Below, piece by piece: positions 17,732 through 27,584 of a stretch of 64,000 bases of DNA. Each line of letters begins with the position of its first letter. The stretch's first letter is position 1. A model generated the notes under the pieces. The model ran no database searches and was not told the DNA's origin. It was given only the letters and a program-made list of their open reading frames with translations. A program made the position numbers and the translations under genes. The DNA is from CAIWHR01 sp963741355 (GTDB taxonomy: Bacteria; Pseudomonadota; Gammaproteobacteria; Burkholderiales; Casimicrobiaceae), in assembly GCA_963741355.1 (NCBI GenBank), contig CAVUIG010000008.1, forward strand, positions 1 through 64,000, in the 5' to 3' direction.

Positions 17732-19142
17732 ATGTCATCGCAGCCCACGCTCGCGCTCGCCCGCTTCGTCATCGGCTCACGGATCGAGGACGTCCCGCCT
17801 TCCATCGTGCATGAAGCGAAGCGCGCCGTGCTGAACTGGGTCGGCTGCGCCGTCGGCGCGTCGCGGCACGAGACGGTGAACCGTGCGCTGGCGGCGCTCG
17901 CCCCGTTCGTCGGCCCCGCGCAGGCGAGCGTGCTCGGCCGGCACGAGCGGGTCGACATCCTGCATGCGGCGCTCTTCAACGGCATGACGTCGCACACGTT
18001 CGATTTCGACGACACGCACCTCAAGACCGTGATCCATCCGGCGGGGCCGGTCGCTTCCGCAATCCTTGCGCTGGCGGAATACATGCCCGTCACCGGCGCC
18101 GAGTTCCTGCACGCGTTCGTGCTGGGTGTGGAGGTCGAGTGCCGGATCGGCAATGCCGTGTATCCCAGCCATTACGACATCGGCTGGCACATCACGGGGA
18201 CGGCCGGCGTGTTCGGCGCCGCGGCGGCGGCCGGCAAGCTGCTGGGGCTGTCCGAGCCGCGCCTGGTGTGGGCGCTCGGCATCGCGGCGACGCAGGCGGC
18301 GGGATTGCGCGAGATGTTCGGGTCGATGTGCAAGCCGCTGCATCCCGGCATGGCGGCGAAGAACGGCCTGTACGCGGCGCTGCTGGCCCAGCAGGACTTC
18401 ACCAGCACGAACGTCGGCATCGAGGGCAAGCGCGGGTTCGCGAACGTGCTCGCCACGGAGCGAGATTACGAGGCGATCACCGGGCGCCTCGGCGAGACCT
18501 GGGAGCTCGCCGAGAACACGTACAAGCCGTTCGCGTGCGGCATCGTCATCCATCCGACGATCGACGGCTGCATCCAGCTGCGCAACGAGCATCGTCTGCA
18601 GCCGGAGGACATCGAGCGCATCGATGTCGCCGTGCATCCGCTGGTGCTGGAGCTGACCGGCAAGAAGACGCCGGCGGTCGGCCTCGAGGGCAAGTTCAGC
18701 GTCTATCACTGCGCGTCGGTCGCGGTCATCGACGGCGTCGTCGGCGAGGCGCAGTTCTCCGACGAGCGCGTCGTCGATCCGCGCGTCACGGCGCTGCGCG
18801 ACCGCGTGCGCGCCGCCGTCGATCCGGCCATGCACGAGGATGCCGCCGACGTGCGCATCACGCTGCGCGATGGAAGAGTGTCTGTCCCGGCGCGTCGAGC
18901 ACGCGATCGGCAGCCTCGCCCGGCCGATGAGCGACGCCGACCTCGAGGCGAAATTCCGCGGCCTGTGCGCGCCGGTGCTGGCGACGGCGAGCATGGATGC
19001 GCTGATCCGTGAAATCTGGCACCTCGATTCGATGGCCTCGGCAGGCGCGCTCGCGCGCATGACGGTGCCGGCCGGCACGCCCGGATCCGCTCGACCCGGC
19101 GGCGCCCGCGATCGTGCCGCCACAACGGAGAAGACAGGATGA
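17732..19142 (+). CDS. MmgE/PrpD family protein (frameshifted near 18885)
   Basis: A member of the MmgE/PrpD family (2-methylcitrate dehydratase and relatives), about 469 residues. Characteristic segments include the N-terminal LNWVGCAVGASRHETVNRAL, FDFDDTHLKTVIHPAGPVASA, GVEVECRIG and GWHITGTAGVFGAAAAAGKLLGL. The frame is lost near 18885; dropping one A joins LRDG to ECLSRRVEHAIGSLARPMSDADLEAKF, the normal C-terminal end. The stop at 19142 overlaps the next start (ATGA). Without prpB or prpC nearby, a methylcitrate-cycle role is not supported; it may act on another carboxylic acid together with the next two genes. Confidence 0.85.
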
Positions 19143-20149
19143 AGATCCCCTCGCTGCTGACGCTGTCCGCGCTCGCGCTGCTGTGCGCCGTCTTCGACGC
19201 TGCCGCGCAAACGCCCATCGTCGTCAAGTTCAGCCACGTCGTCGCGCGCGACACGCCGAAAGGCATGGCGGCGGAACGGTTCAAGCAGCTTGCCGAGGAA
19301 CGCACCCTCGGCCGCGTCAAGGTCGAGGTGTATCCGAACAGCGCGCTGTTCAAGGACGGCGAGGAGATGGAGGCGCTGCAGCTGGGATCGGTGCAGATGC
19401 TGGCGCCGTCGATGTCGAAATTCGGCCCGATGGGCCTGCCGCAGTTCGAGCTCTTCGATCTGCCGTACATCTTCCCCAACCGCGACATCCTGCGGCGCGT
19501 GACCCAGGGGGAAGTCGGACGCGATCTCTTCAAGTCGCTCGAGCCCAAGGGCATCGTCGGCCTCGCCTACTGGGACAACGGCTTCAAGATGATGAGCGCC
19601 AACCGGCCGCTGCACATGCCGGCGGACTACAAGGGCCTCAAGATGCGCATCAAGTCGTCGAAGGTGATCGACGCGCAGATGCGGGCGCTCGGCGTGCAGC
19701 CGCAGGTGATGGCGTTCTCCGAGGTCTACCAGGCGCTGCAGACCGGCGTGGTCGACGGCTCGGAGAATTCGCTGCCCAATTTCTACACGCAGAAATTCTT
19801 CGAGGTGCAGAAGTTCCTCGCGCTGACCGCGCACGGCTACGACGGCTACGCGGTGATCGTCAACAAGAAGTTCTGGGATGCGCTGCCCGCCGATGTGCGG
19901 ACGACGCTCGAAAAGGCGATGCAGGAGGCGACCGATTATCAGTTCGAGCTCTCGCTCAAGGAAAACCAGGACGACATCGCCAAGATCAAGGCGAGCGGGC
20001 GCTGCGAGGTCTACGAGCCGACCGACGCCGAAAAGGCCGCGCTGCGCAAGGTGCTGGTGCCCGTGCAGAAGGAGATGGAGTCGCGCATCGGCAAGACCTG
20101 GCTCGACGCCGTCTACAAGGAAGCGGCCGCCGCCGGGTACAAATATTGA
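19139..20149 (+). CDS. TRAP transporter solute-binding protein, DctP family
   Basis: A 336-residue periplasmic binding protein with a cleavable signal (ending near AAAQ, residue 24) and typical DctP features: VVKFSHVVARDTPKG, VEVYPNSALFKDGEEMEALQLGSVQM, and GVVDGSENSLPNFYTQKFFEVQKF, which contains the region of the conserved substrate-binding residues. It should bind a carboxylate. No DctQ or DctM membrane subunits lie nearby, so it must work with subunits encoded elsewhere. It is translationally coupled to the MmgE/PrpD gene. Confidence 0.92.
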   Translation: MKIPSLLTLSALALLCAVFDAAAQTPIVVKFSHVVARDTPKGMAAERFKQLAEERTLGRVKVEVYPNSALFKDGEEMEALQLGSVQMLAPSMSKFGPMGLPQFELFDLPYIFPNRDILRRVTQGEVGRDLFKSLEPKGIVGLAYWDNGFKMMSANRPLHMPADYKGLKMRIKSSKVIDAQMRALGVQPQVMAFSEVYQALQTGVVDGSENSLPNFYTQKFFEVQKFLALTAHGYDGYAVIVNKKFWDALPADVRTTLEKAMQEATDYQFELSLKENQDDIAKIKASGRCEVYEPTDAEKAALRKVLVPVQKEMESRIGKTWLDAVYKEAAAAGYKY

Positions 20150-20243
20150 ATGCGGTTGAGCTCGATCGGCGGGATCGCGGCGAAGCACGCATGAACGCGC
20201 GCATCCCGATCCGCCCTCGCATCGCCGGCGTCGGGTGAACGTG

Positions 20244-21200
20244 ATGCGCATCGTCATCTCCGACGACTATCAGGACGCGATCCGGCATCTGGACTGCTTT
20301 GCACGGCTCGCGGGCTTCGACGTCGAGATCCACAACGACACGGTGACCGGCGTCGACGCGCTGGCGCGGCGCTTCGCGAATGCCGACGCGATCGTGCTGA
20401 TCCGCGCGCGGACGGCGATCACCGCGGAGCTCATCGATCGCCTGCCGAAGCTCCGGTTCATCAGCCAGACCGGTCACGCCGCCGGCCACGTCGACCTCGC
20501 CGCGTGCAAGCGCCGCGGCATTCCGGTGTCCGCCGCGGGCAGCTCGACGGTCGCGACCGCCGAGCTCACGTGGACGCTGATCATGGACGCGATGCGCAAC
20601 GTGTCGCTCGAGGCGCGGCGGCTGCGCGAGGGTCGCTGGCAGACCACGCTCGGACGCGCGCTCCACGGGCGCACGCTGGGCATTCTCGGCTACGGATCGA
20701 TCGGGAGAGCCGTTGCGCGCTTCGGCGATGCCTTCGGAATGCGCGTCGTCGCGGGCGGCGGCCGTGAGGGCTCGCGCACGCGTGCGACCGCGGACGGCCG
20801 CGACTACGTCGCCGACCGCGCCGCCTTCTTCGCGGGCTGCGACGTGCTGAGCGTGCATCTGCGGCTCTCGCCCGACACCGCGGGATCGATCGGGGACGCG
20901 GATTTTGCGGCCATGAAGCCCGACGCGCTGTTCGTCAACACCAGCCGCGCCGAGGTCGTCGCGACCGGCGCGCTCGAACGCGCGTTGCGCGCCGGCCGGC
21001 CCGGCAAGGCGGCGGTCGACGTGTACGAGGACGAGCCGGTCCTGAACGGCGCGCATCCGCTGCTGGCCCTCGACAACGCGCTCTGCACACCGCATCTCGG
21101 CTACGTCGAGAAGGACACCTACGAGAACTACTTCGGCATCGCCTTCGACCACGTGCGGGCCTTCGCGGACGGCCATCCGATCAACGTGCTCAATCCGTAG
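20244..21200 (+). CDS. D-2-hydroxyacid dehydrogenase family protein
   Basis: A 318-residue NAD(P)-dependent dehydrogenase of the D-isomer-specific 2-hydroxyacid family (phosphoglycerate/hydroxypyruvate type). The nucleotide-binding motif GYGSIG lies near residue 150. The catalytic triad is Arg in NTSRAE, Glu in DVYEDEP and His in CTPHLGYV. The ATG at 20244 is chosen; a GTG at 20235 is also in frame. It follows the TRAP protein by 94 bases on the same strand, so it may process the imported hydroxyacid or a product of the PrpD-like enzyme. Confidence 0.9.
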   Translation: MRIVISDDYQDAIRHLDCFARLAGFDVEIHNDTVTGVDALARRFANADAIVLIRARTAITAELIDRLPKLRFISQTGHAAGHVDLAACKRRGIPVSAAGSSTVATAELTWTLIMDAMRNVSLEARRLREGRWQTTLGRALHGRTLGILGYGSIGRAVARFGDAFGMRVVAGGGREGSRTRATADGRDYVADRAAFFAGCDVLSVHLRLSPDTAGSIGDADFAAMKPDALFVNTSRAEVVATGALERALRAGRPGKAAVDVYEDEPVLNGAHPLLALDNALCTPHLGYVEKDTYENYFGIAFDHVRAFADGHPINVLNP

Positions 21201-21255
21201 CCCGCGCGGCCTGCTGTAGACTGGGCTCGATATCCCCCCGCGAATCGACGAACCG

Positions 21256-21522
21256 ATGGTCAACGAGAAGATCGCCGTACGCATCACCGAAAGCGGCAAG
21301 ACGCTGGACGTCGTCGTGCTCAACAAGCGCGCCGAACGGATCGAGGTCGTGCTGGGCGAAGGCGTGCACAGCGTGCGCTGCGAGCTGCTGCCGACGCGCA
21401 ACCGCCTCGCCTACGCGGGCAGCGCGATGGGGCGCGAGATCGTCTACGAGCGCAGCTGCGCCGACGTGAAGGCCGACATCGAGCGCGCCAATCCCGTGTA
21501 TCGCGATTCCGGCAGGCGCTGA
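21256..21522 (+). CDS. Small protein of unknown function
   Basis: An 88-residue soluble protein, beta-rich at its start (EKIAVRITESGKTLDVVVLNKRAERIEVVLG) with two cysteines. I recognise no domain. It is probably real because of its position just after the dehydrogenase on the same strand and its protein-like composition. Function unknown. Confidence 0.55.
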   Translation: MVNEKIAVRITESGKTLDVVVLNKRAERIEVVLGEGVHSVRCELLPTRNRLAYAGSAMGREIVYERSCADVKADIERANPVYRDSGRR

Positions 21523-21600
21523 CGGCAAGGTCAGACACGGCTCTCCTGCAGGCTGGGGCAATGCCCGGCGCCGGAAAGTCGTGTCCGCCCGCGGTTTCCC

Positions 21601-22062
21601 TTACTTCTTCTTTGCGGCCTTCTTCGCAGTCTTTCTCGCGGCGGGCTTGCGGGCGGTCGTCTTCGCCGCCCGCTTCACCGTCTTCTTGACGGTCTTCCTC
21701 ACCGCGGGCCTGCGCGCAGATTTTTTTGAGGCTTTCTTGGCGGTCCTCTTTCCCGTGGTTTGCGTTCCCGTCGGACGGAGGTTCGAGACCTGCCGCACCG
21801 CCCGTTTCGCCGCTCGCTCCACCGCGGCGACCGCTCCGCGCACCGAGCGCTTGACGGACTTGACGGCGCCTTTCGCAGCTTTGCGCACCTTCTTTTCCAT
21901 GGGGCCCTGCGCCGCTTCCTTCTCGGCTTTCGACTTGTGGCGCAAGTCGGCGGCGTGCGCGCGCTGGTAGGTCTGGATGTCCTTGAACTTGCCGCTGCTG
22001 TCGCGAACGGCGTAGAGCTTGGTACCGGATCTGCTTCTCATGGTTGTGCGACGTATCGCCAT
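21601..22062 (-). CDS. Histone H1-like Lys/Ala-rich basic protein
   Basis: A strongly basic protein of about 153 residues. The first 50 residues have a conserved-looking head (RSRSGTKLYAVRDSSGKFKDIQTYQRAHA) and the rest consists of Lys, Ala, Arg and Thr repeats such as KKTVKRAAKTTARKPAARKTAKK. This composition resembles bacterial H1-like DNA-binding proteins. The start at 22062 or at an ATG 21 bases later is uncertain. It probably binds nucleic acid nonspecifically. Confidence 0.75.
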   Translation of the reverse strand: MAIRRTTMRSRSGTKLYAVRDSSGKFKDIQTYQRAHAADLRHKSKAEKEAAQGPMEKKVRKAAKGAVKSVKRSVRGAVAAVERAAKRAVRQVSNLRPTGTQTTGKRTAKKASKKSARRPAVRKTVKKTVKRAAKTTARKPAARKTAKKAAKKK

Positions 22063-22188
22063 GGCTGCTCCTGTCTGGAATGCGGGGTGTCGGCGCGGAT
22101 CCGCTCCGAACAACCTCCATTATTCACAACACGGCTCGCCCTGTCATCACCGCGAACCGGAGCATCGCTTGCCTCCGCGCGAATCGGC

Positions 22189-22926
22189 TTACCGCTTCGT
22201 GACGGAGGTGCGCCCGCGTCGCGGTTTGACGGCGGCACGGCTGCGCACGCCGCCGAGAAAGAGGTCGACGGTGTCACGCGCCCAGCGCTCCCGTTCGGCG
22301 CGTGTCATCGGCGGACCGAGGCCGAGCGCGCGCCGTTGCGGAATGCTCAGCACCATCTGCAGGAACTGCTCCGCGGCGAATCGCGGATCGGCGACCGCCA
22401 GCGCGCCCGCGCGGGTCTCGCGTGCGAGCAGATCGGCGATGAGCGCGATCGCTTCGCCGGTTGCGCCCTCGGCGGCGACCGCCGCGGCGAGCTTCGGGAA
22501 GCGCGTGGATTCGCCGACGATGAGACGATGCAGCGCGAGCGCCTGCGGCATCAGTGCCGCGTGCAGGATGATGCCGGCGAGCCCGAGCAGGATCGCGCGC
22601 ACGTCCGCTCCCGCGAGCAACGGCATCGTGGCGGGCGGCGGCCGCAGTCCCTCGATGATCCGGTGGAGGACGGCGCCGAACAGCGCCGCCTTGTCGTCGA
22701 AGCGGTGATAGAAGGTCCGCTTCGAGATGCGCGCGCGCGCGGCCACCGCGTCGATGCTGGTGGCGCCGTAGCCGTGCGCGAAGAAGAGTTCGGTGGCCGC
22801 GTCGAGGATGCGATCGCGAAGCTGCGCGGCTTCCTCGCGCGACGGGCGGCCGCCGCGAGGACGAATCCCCGCGGTCGGTGCCTTGCCGGATGTGCGTGCC
22901 GACTTGCGCCTGGTCGCGGGAGGCAC
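22189..22926 (-). CDS. TetR family transcriptional regulator
   Basis: A 245-residue regulator. After a basic 28-residue leader, the TetR DNA-binding domain reads RDRILDAATELFFAHGYGATSIDAVAARARISKRTFYHRFDDKAALF (residues about 38-85). The rest is a helical ligand-binding domain, with a basic C-terminus. It lies just downstream of the Gly/Tyr/Pro-rich secreted protein on the same strand. Targets and ligand are unknown. Confidence 0.92.
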   Translation of the reverse strand: MPPATRRKSARTSGKAPTAGIRPRGGRPSREEAAQLRDRILDAATELFFAHGYGATSIDAVAARARISKRTFYHRFDDKAALFGAVLHRIIEGLRPPPATMPLLAGADVRAILLGLAGIILHAALMPQALALHRLIVGESTRFPKLAAAVAAEGATGEAIALIADLLARETRAGALAVADPRFAAEQFLQMVLSIPQRRALGLGPPMTRAERERWARDTVDLFLGGVRSRAAVKPRRGRTSVTKR

Positions 22927-22955
22927 GTCAGATGGCGACGCGCCCGGCGCGCGGC

Positions 22956-23748
22956 TCAGTGGTTCGGGGCGTAGTACTGATTACTCGCGGCGTTCGGCGG
23001 TCCGTAGGCGGCTGGATGCGGCGCGTACGAGTTCGACACGTACCGGGCGCCGCCCTGGCCATAAGCGCCCGGCGGGGCGTAATTGCCTTGCGGCGGCGCA
23101 TATCCGTTGCGCTGCGGCGGCGGTGCGGTGGGCGCCTGATTGTAGTAGCCCTGATTCGGCGCATTGTTCGCATTCGGAGATCCGTACGCGGGTTGACCGT
23201 AGGATTGGGAATAACCGCGCGGATAGTAACCGGGATTCGGCTGCGTAGCCGTTGTAGCCGCGATACCCACCGTAGTACGCCGCGCGCGGCGCGTAATACG
23301 GAGCGGGCGGCGCGTAGTAGGCCGAGGCCGCTGGCGGCCCGTAGTACGGAGCCGCGGGCGCCGGGTAATACGCTTGCGGCGCCGCGTACGCGGGCGGCGC
23401 GTAGCCTGGTGCCGGCGCATAGCCGTCGCCGCCATAGCCGACGGGCGGAACATTGCCTGGTGCGGGAGGGTAATAACCCGGCGCGTTCGCGGCGGCGCCG
23501 ATGATGGCCAGCGGCAGCGTCACGATCGCGGCTGCGGTGCCAACCACCGCGGCGGCGAGTCCGAACAGCGGATAGAACGGATTGACGTAACCGTAATGCC
23601 CGCCTCCATGCCCGTAGTATCCGCCTCCGCCATATCGGTAATGGCCGCCACCGTAGTGGCCGCCGCCATTCGCGAGCGCGGATGAAACAGGCGCGGCGGC
23701 AAGAACCAATGCCAGCGCGCCGACGGCTGCCGTCTTGAACCTGGTCAT
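22956..23748 (-). CDS. Secreted Gly/Tyr/Pro-rich low-complexity protein (frameshifted near 23255)
   Basis: About 264 residues across one frame break. The start at 23748 follows AGGGAG. A signal peptide (cut near ALAN, residue 27) precedes a Gly-His-Tyr-rich stretch (GGGHYGGGHYRYGGGGYYG), one hydrophobic segment (LFGLAAAVVGTAAAIVTLPLAIIGAAA), and a long Pro/Tyr/Ala/Gly region with repeats such as APYYGPPAA. After a frame change near 23255 it continues PGYYPRGYSQSYGQPAYGS to the stop at 22956. It could be a surface or matrix-type protein; no enzyme domain is seen. Confidence 0.7.
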
Positions 23749-24119
23749 CGTTCGGACTCCCTGTGGGGCCAGCGCGGACACCGCGCACTCGGCGGAATCC
23801 ACCGTAGCATCGAAGGGAACGCAACGCAACCGTACCGTTTCAGGGGTCAACGGGCCGGATTCATCGTCGCTGCCCGATGGAAATCCGCGATCGTCACTCT
23901 CATCAGACGGACATGGGCCGATTGGGCCGCGCCCTTTCAGACTGCGGTCGGCGCCTGATTGAAACGCATTGTTACATTTGCGTCGAGACCGGCGGATCGC
24001 GATAGGGCCGGGTCTCGCAACATCGTGCCCGGCCCCACGCCGTGATCTTCAGGAGAATACCCAGGCACCGAATGCAGCGGAGACTTGCAGGTGTCGTGGC
24101 GTGACGCTCGTCACGGGAC
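23749..24119. other. Intergenic stretch, no gene recognised
   Basis: About 370 bases between two minus-strand genes. The short frames here are not convincing. The part just upstream of 23748 should hold the promoter of the secreted protein, but I cannot point to a clear pair of boxes. Confidence 0.45.
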
Positions 24120-24497
24120 TCATTGAACTTTGACGCGCATCACCTTCTTGTCGTACTCAGCCTCGGTCTGCATCGTGATTTCCTTGCCGTCGGGCGCGTA
24201 GACGCGGCCGCCGCCGCGGCGGCATTCGTTGCGCGCGTACTGGCATGGCCCCATCTCGGGATGCTTGGCGCACAGCGGATAGACGTTCGCGGCGAATTCG
24301 ATCGGCGCCACATTGCGGATGCCGCCCGCTTCGGTCACGCACACATAGAGCTTGTCCGGCGGAACGACGATCGGCGCCTGCGCGAGGCGCCGGGGAGGCA
24401 CCCGACGTTGCAGGCGCCGCCGGTGGCGCATCCGCCGCAACGGGCCGCACGATCGCGGCCGCGGCAAGCGTCAGCAAAACCCAACGTGCTTGAACAT
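24120..24497 (-). CDS. Small exported protein of unknown function (frameshifted)
   Basis: The C-terminal part, PDKLYVCVTEAGGIRNVAPIEFAANVYPLCAKHPEMGPCQYARNECRRGGGRVYAPDGKEI, is clearly protein-like and cysteine-rich. The N-terminal signal-like part (LTLAAAAIVRPVAADAPP) lies in another frame, and the only ATG with a good position (24497) is in a third. At least two single-base breaks, near 24385 and 24475, are needed to join them into a protein of about 125 residues. The four cysteines suggest disulfide bonds in the periplasm. Confidence 0.55.
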
Positions 24498-24602
24498 TCG
24501 GGCGCGGCCTCCGGAAACGGGCGATACGGCAATCTTCTCGGCGGGGGCACTGCGCCCGTCGCGCGGGGTAGCCCCGCAATCGGAGCCCCGACACCGCCTA
24601 TT

Positions 24603-26485
24603 TTACGGCGGCGGCAACGCCCTGGTCAGACTGGAGTTGGTGATGCCCTTGTCCGCCACCGTCAGCGTGCCGTTGGCGTTCACGTCCTTCAGGAAGTTCG
24701 CCGCCGTCACCAGCTGCGCCAGTTGCGCATTCACGAGACCCAGGTCGGCCACCGTCACCACCCGATTCTGGTTCACGTCCCCAGCGAGAAAGCCGACCCG
24801 CACACTCCCGGTGCCGCCCGTGCCGCCATCGGACGAGGAAACGTTGGTAAGCGATATCGTCACGTACTGTTCATCGGTCACGCCGGTGAGACCGACGATG
24901 ACGCTATTGCCGCTGAATGGTCGGCGCGGCGGCCATCGCGGTGCCCCCGGTGATCGTCGCGGTTGCGCCGGTGAGCGGCTTGTCAAACGTCAGCACGATC
25001 GCTTGCGCCGGACCCTGCCGCGGCTCGGTAGTAGGGTTGGTCGTCACTGCCGACAGCGGAAGGTCGAACGTGCCGGCGGCACCATGCACTCTGCGCGACA
25101 CGGCGCTCTGGAAGATCGGCGTGGTTGCCGCGTTGTATTCGTACGCGCCGATGTCGCAGCGTACTCCCGCCACTCGCGGCGCGCCGCGCTGGTCGGTAGT
25201 GAGCGTGCCGGTGTTGTCAACACAACCGGAAACCGGATCTCCGCCATCGATGGCATTGCTGCCAGTCAGGAGCGCGTGCGTCAATGTCGGGCCGCCGTTG
25301 TTCTGCAAGGGGCCAAGCGTGTTGAGCGCGTTGAGGGTCGTCCAGCTCCCACCGGCACCATTGACGACCGTGCAGCCCGCTATCACCGACCAGAACAGGT
25401 TTCGGCCAAATGAGTTCAGCGTACCGGTGCAGTCATCATAGACCGGAGCGCCCTGCACATTGTTTCCTGCCACCAGCGTGTTGCGGAGGTTGAATGTCGC
25501 ACCATTAGCATCGTTGTTGAACACGCCTCCCGCCGAGCCACCGCCCGGGTCTGCATCCGCATCGGCGCCGTTGAACACGATGCTCGTGTTGTACACGTTA
25601 GCAACGTTTTGATGGTTGTAGATGCCGCCGCCATTGTTGTTGGCGTTGTTCTGGCTGATCGTGCTATTGATCAGCGCCAGGTTGCCAGTGTTGAGAATGC
25701 CACCGCCGTCAGTGGCAGCATTGTTGCCGAAAATCGTGCTGCGATTCACGGTGAGGGTCCCGAAGGCGTTGTAGATTCCGCCTCCGAATCTGCCCGCGTT
25801 GTTCTGGCTAACTGTGCTGTCAAGCACAAGCATGGGGCCGATATCGTTTCGGATTCCGGCGCCGTCGAGGTCTGCAATGTTCTGACTGATCGTGCTATTT
25901 GTGACAGTCAAGATTGCCATCATTCAGGATGCCGCCCCCGCTGCCGGTGCAGTGATTGCCCGTTATAGCGGCGTTGCTCACAGTCAGCGAACCTTCGTTC
26001 CAGATTCCACAGCCGAAAGGATTGACTCCAGAGCGGAACCCATTGCGAATGGTCACGCCGGAAAGCGTAGTCGTACGATTGGAATGAACGTGAAAAACAC
26101 GGTCGAGCTGGTTGGCGTCGATATTGGTTGTGCTGGCGCCGGCGCCGGCGATCGTGATAGTGGGACTGCCGCTGGCCGGCGTCGTCAGATTCAGGTCGCC
26201 GTTGGTTTCGTCGTCCGCGCCCGTCGCCGGTATGGTCAGCGTGTAGGTGCCTGCCTGCAGGATGATCGTTGCGCCGAGGCCGCTGGTTCGGTTCGCCTGC
26301 ATCACCGCGGCGCGCAGGGTACACGTGCCGGCGGCCGTGTGACAGGTTCCGGGGATCGTCAGGTCATCCGGCTGGTCGAGGGTACTGTTGACGTTAAACG
26401 TAACCGCGAGCGCCTGAGGTACTGCAAGTATTGCCAGGAGGGCAACTCCCACAAGCGCTTTCGGATCGAAGACATCTTTCAACAT
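24603..26485 (-). CDS. Secreted CSLREA / beta-helix protein with dockerin-type C-terminus (two frameshifts)
   Basis: About 626 residues in three frame segments joined near 25910 (an extra C) and 24915 (one extra base). It starts MLKDVFDPKALVGVALLAILAVPQALA (signal peptide), followed by a CSLREA-like motif (GTCTLRAAVMQANRTSG, about residues 50-70). Then come right-handed beta-helix repeats with GGGI(Y/L)N and NSTISQN units, as in adhesins and polymorphic outer-membrane proteins, and an Ig-like beta region. The C-terminus has two EF-hand-like dockerin repeats (GDVNQNRVVTVADLGLVN and KDVNANGTLTVADKGITN) that probably bind calcium. It is likely cell-surface or secreted. Function beyond adhesion or anchoring is unknown. 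Confidence 0.82.
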
Positions 26486-26536
26486 TCGCTTCTCCAGTTT
26501 CTCCCGCAGGCTTGCTGGGTGGCCCTTGGCAGGATC

Positions 26537-26595
26537 ACGGCGCTGGCAACGCCCTGGTCAGATTGGAGTTGGTGATGCCAATGTCCGCCACCATC
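26537..26595 (-). pseudogene. Remnant of a second dockerin-protein 3' end
   Basis: These 59 bases match the last coding bases of the beta-helix/dockerin gene (24605-24663) at 53 of 59 positions in the same orientation. They encode VADIGITNSNLTRALPAP compared with VADKGITNSSLTRALPPP. No beta-helix or earlier dockerin coding sequence precedes it. It is the tail of a vanished tandem copy lying just upstream of the intact gene. Confidence 0.75.
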
Positions 26596-26748
26596 GGCGC
26601 CCGCCGTGGTCGGCATTCATGGCACGACAGCACCAGCGGGGTCCGTATGCGGAAGGCAGGATCTGTGGCCCGCTGCGTCCTTCTCATTCGACGAGGGGGC
26701 CCCGATCCATGGCATGATAGTCGCGTCCGGGGCGACGCGGGCAACTCC

Positions 26749-27396
26749 TTACGGTCCCGTCACTCCCAGCACCGCCTTGGCGATCCGTTCCACCGCGGCC
26801 TGCGTACCGTCGACGTGAACGACCCCGTCGAGCTGCGCGGCGCCTTCCATGCCGATGACGAGCTTGCGGAACTGGCGGCCGAGCGCGACCTCGGACAGCG
26901 TCCCGTAGCTGGTCCCGATGGCGACGAGGCAGAACGACGCCCGCGCGATCAGCGCATTGCGCGCTTCGCCGATGCCGGTCGCGAGCACGATGCCGACGAA
27001 CGAATTGGCGAGTGACGGATCCGCGTCGGGCAGGAGGCCGATCGACGTGCCGCCGACGCGCGCGACGCCTTCGCACACCGCCTGCATCACGCCGCCGCGG
27101 CCGCCGCACAGGACGACGAACCCGCAGTCGGCGAGTCGCTCGCCCAGCCGCGCCGCCGCCTGCAGCTGCGCGGGTGTCGCGTCGCGCGGGCCGATCACGC
27201 CAATGGGCTCGCGCAGCGGATTGGGGCTGTCGCGCTGCAGCCACGTCACCGCGCCGACCAGGTCCAGCGCTTCGCCATTGGCGCGCGCCGCACCCGACGT
27301 GTCGGGAAGCCACGTGCGCGTCAGCGCGTCGAAACGCAGGCCGCGCGAATCGAAGAGCTCGCACGCGGCGCGGTGCAGATTGAAGGTGTCGTTCAT
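26749..27396 (-). CDS. SLOG-domain (TIGR00725/LOG-like) protein
   Basis: A 215-residue Rossmann-like protein. After a 70-residue N-terminal part it has the SLOG core: IGVIGPRDATPAQLQAAARLGERLADCGFVVLCGGRGGVMQAVCEGVARVGG, then GLLPDADPSLAN and the late AIGTSYGTLSEVAL. The paired GGRGG and GTSYGTLSE motifs are the nucleotide-binding sites of this superfamily, whose members include cytokinin-releasing LOG enzymes and nucleotide sensors. The true substrate is unknown. It is divergent from the first M3 peptidase gene. Confidence 0.85.
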   Translation of the reverse strand: MNDTFNLHRAACELFDSRGLRFDALTRTWLPDTSGAARANGEALDLVGAVTWLQRDSPNPLREPIGVIGPRDATPAQLQAAARLGERLADCGFVVLCGGRGGVMQAVCEGVARVGGTSIGLLPDADPSLANSFVGIVLATGIGEARNALIARASFCLVAIGTSYGTLSEVALGRQFRKLVIGMEGAAQLDGVVHVDGTQAAVERIAKAVLGVTGP

Positions 27397-27584
27397 GACG
27401 TGAGCCGATCCATTCTGTGCACCGGATGGGCGGCAACCATGAGCACAACATGGATGCTACCACCGGCATATGGGCGCCGATGGCGCGTGGAGGGGACCGG
27501 GCGCGGCCGTCCGCGCCCAATTCTCGTTTCTTCGGCACGCCGGGCGTAGAATCCCGCGCTCCTCCACCTTCCCTGGGCACCGCC

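Noticed and set aside
17777..20257. A long minus-strand frame across the PrpD and TRAP genes
   Set aside because: Shadow frame without domains; the plus-strand genes have clear family motifs.
23000..23700. Regular repeats that could suggest a CRISPR array
   Set aside because: They are codon repeats for Tyr, Pro, Gly and Ala in one secreted protein. Spacing is irregular and no Cas genes are present.
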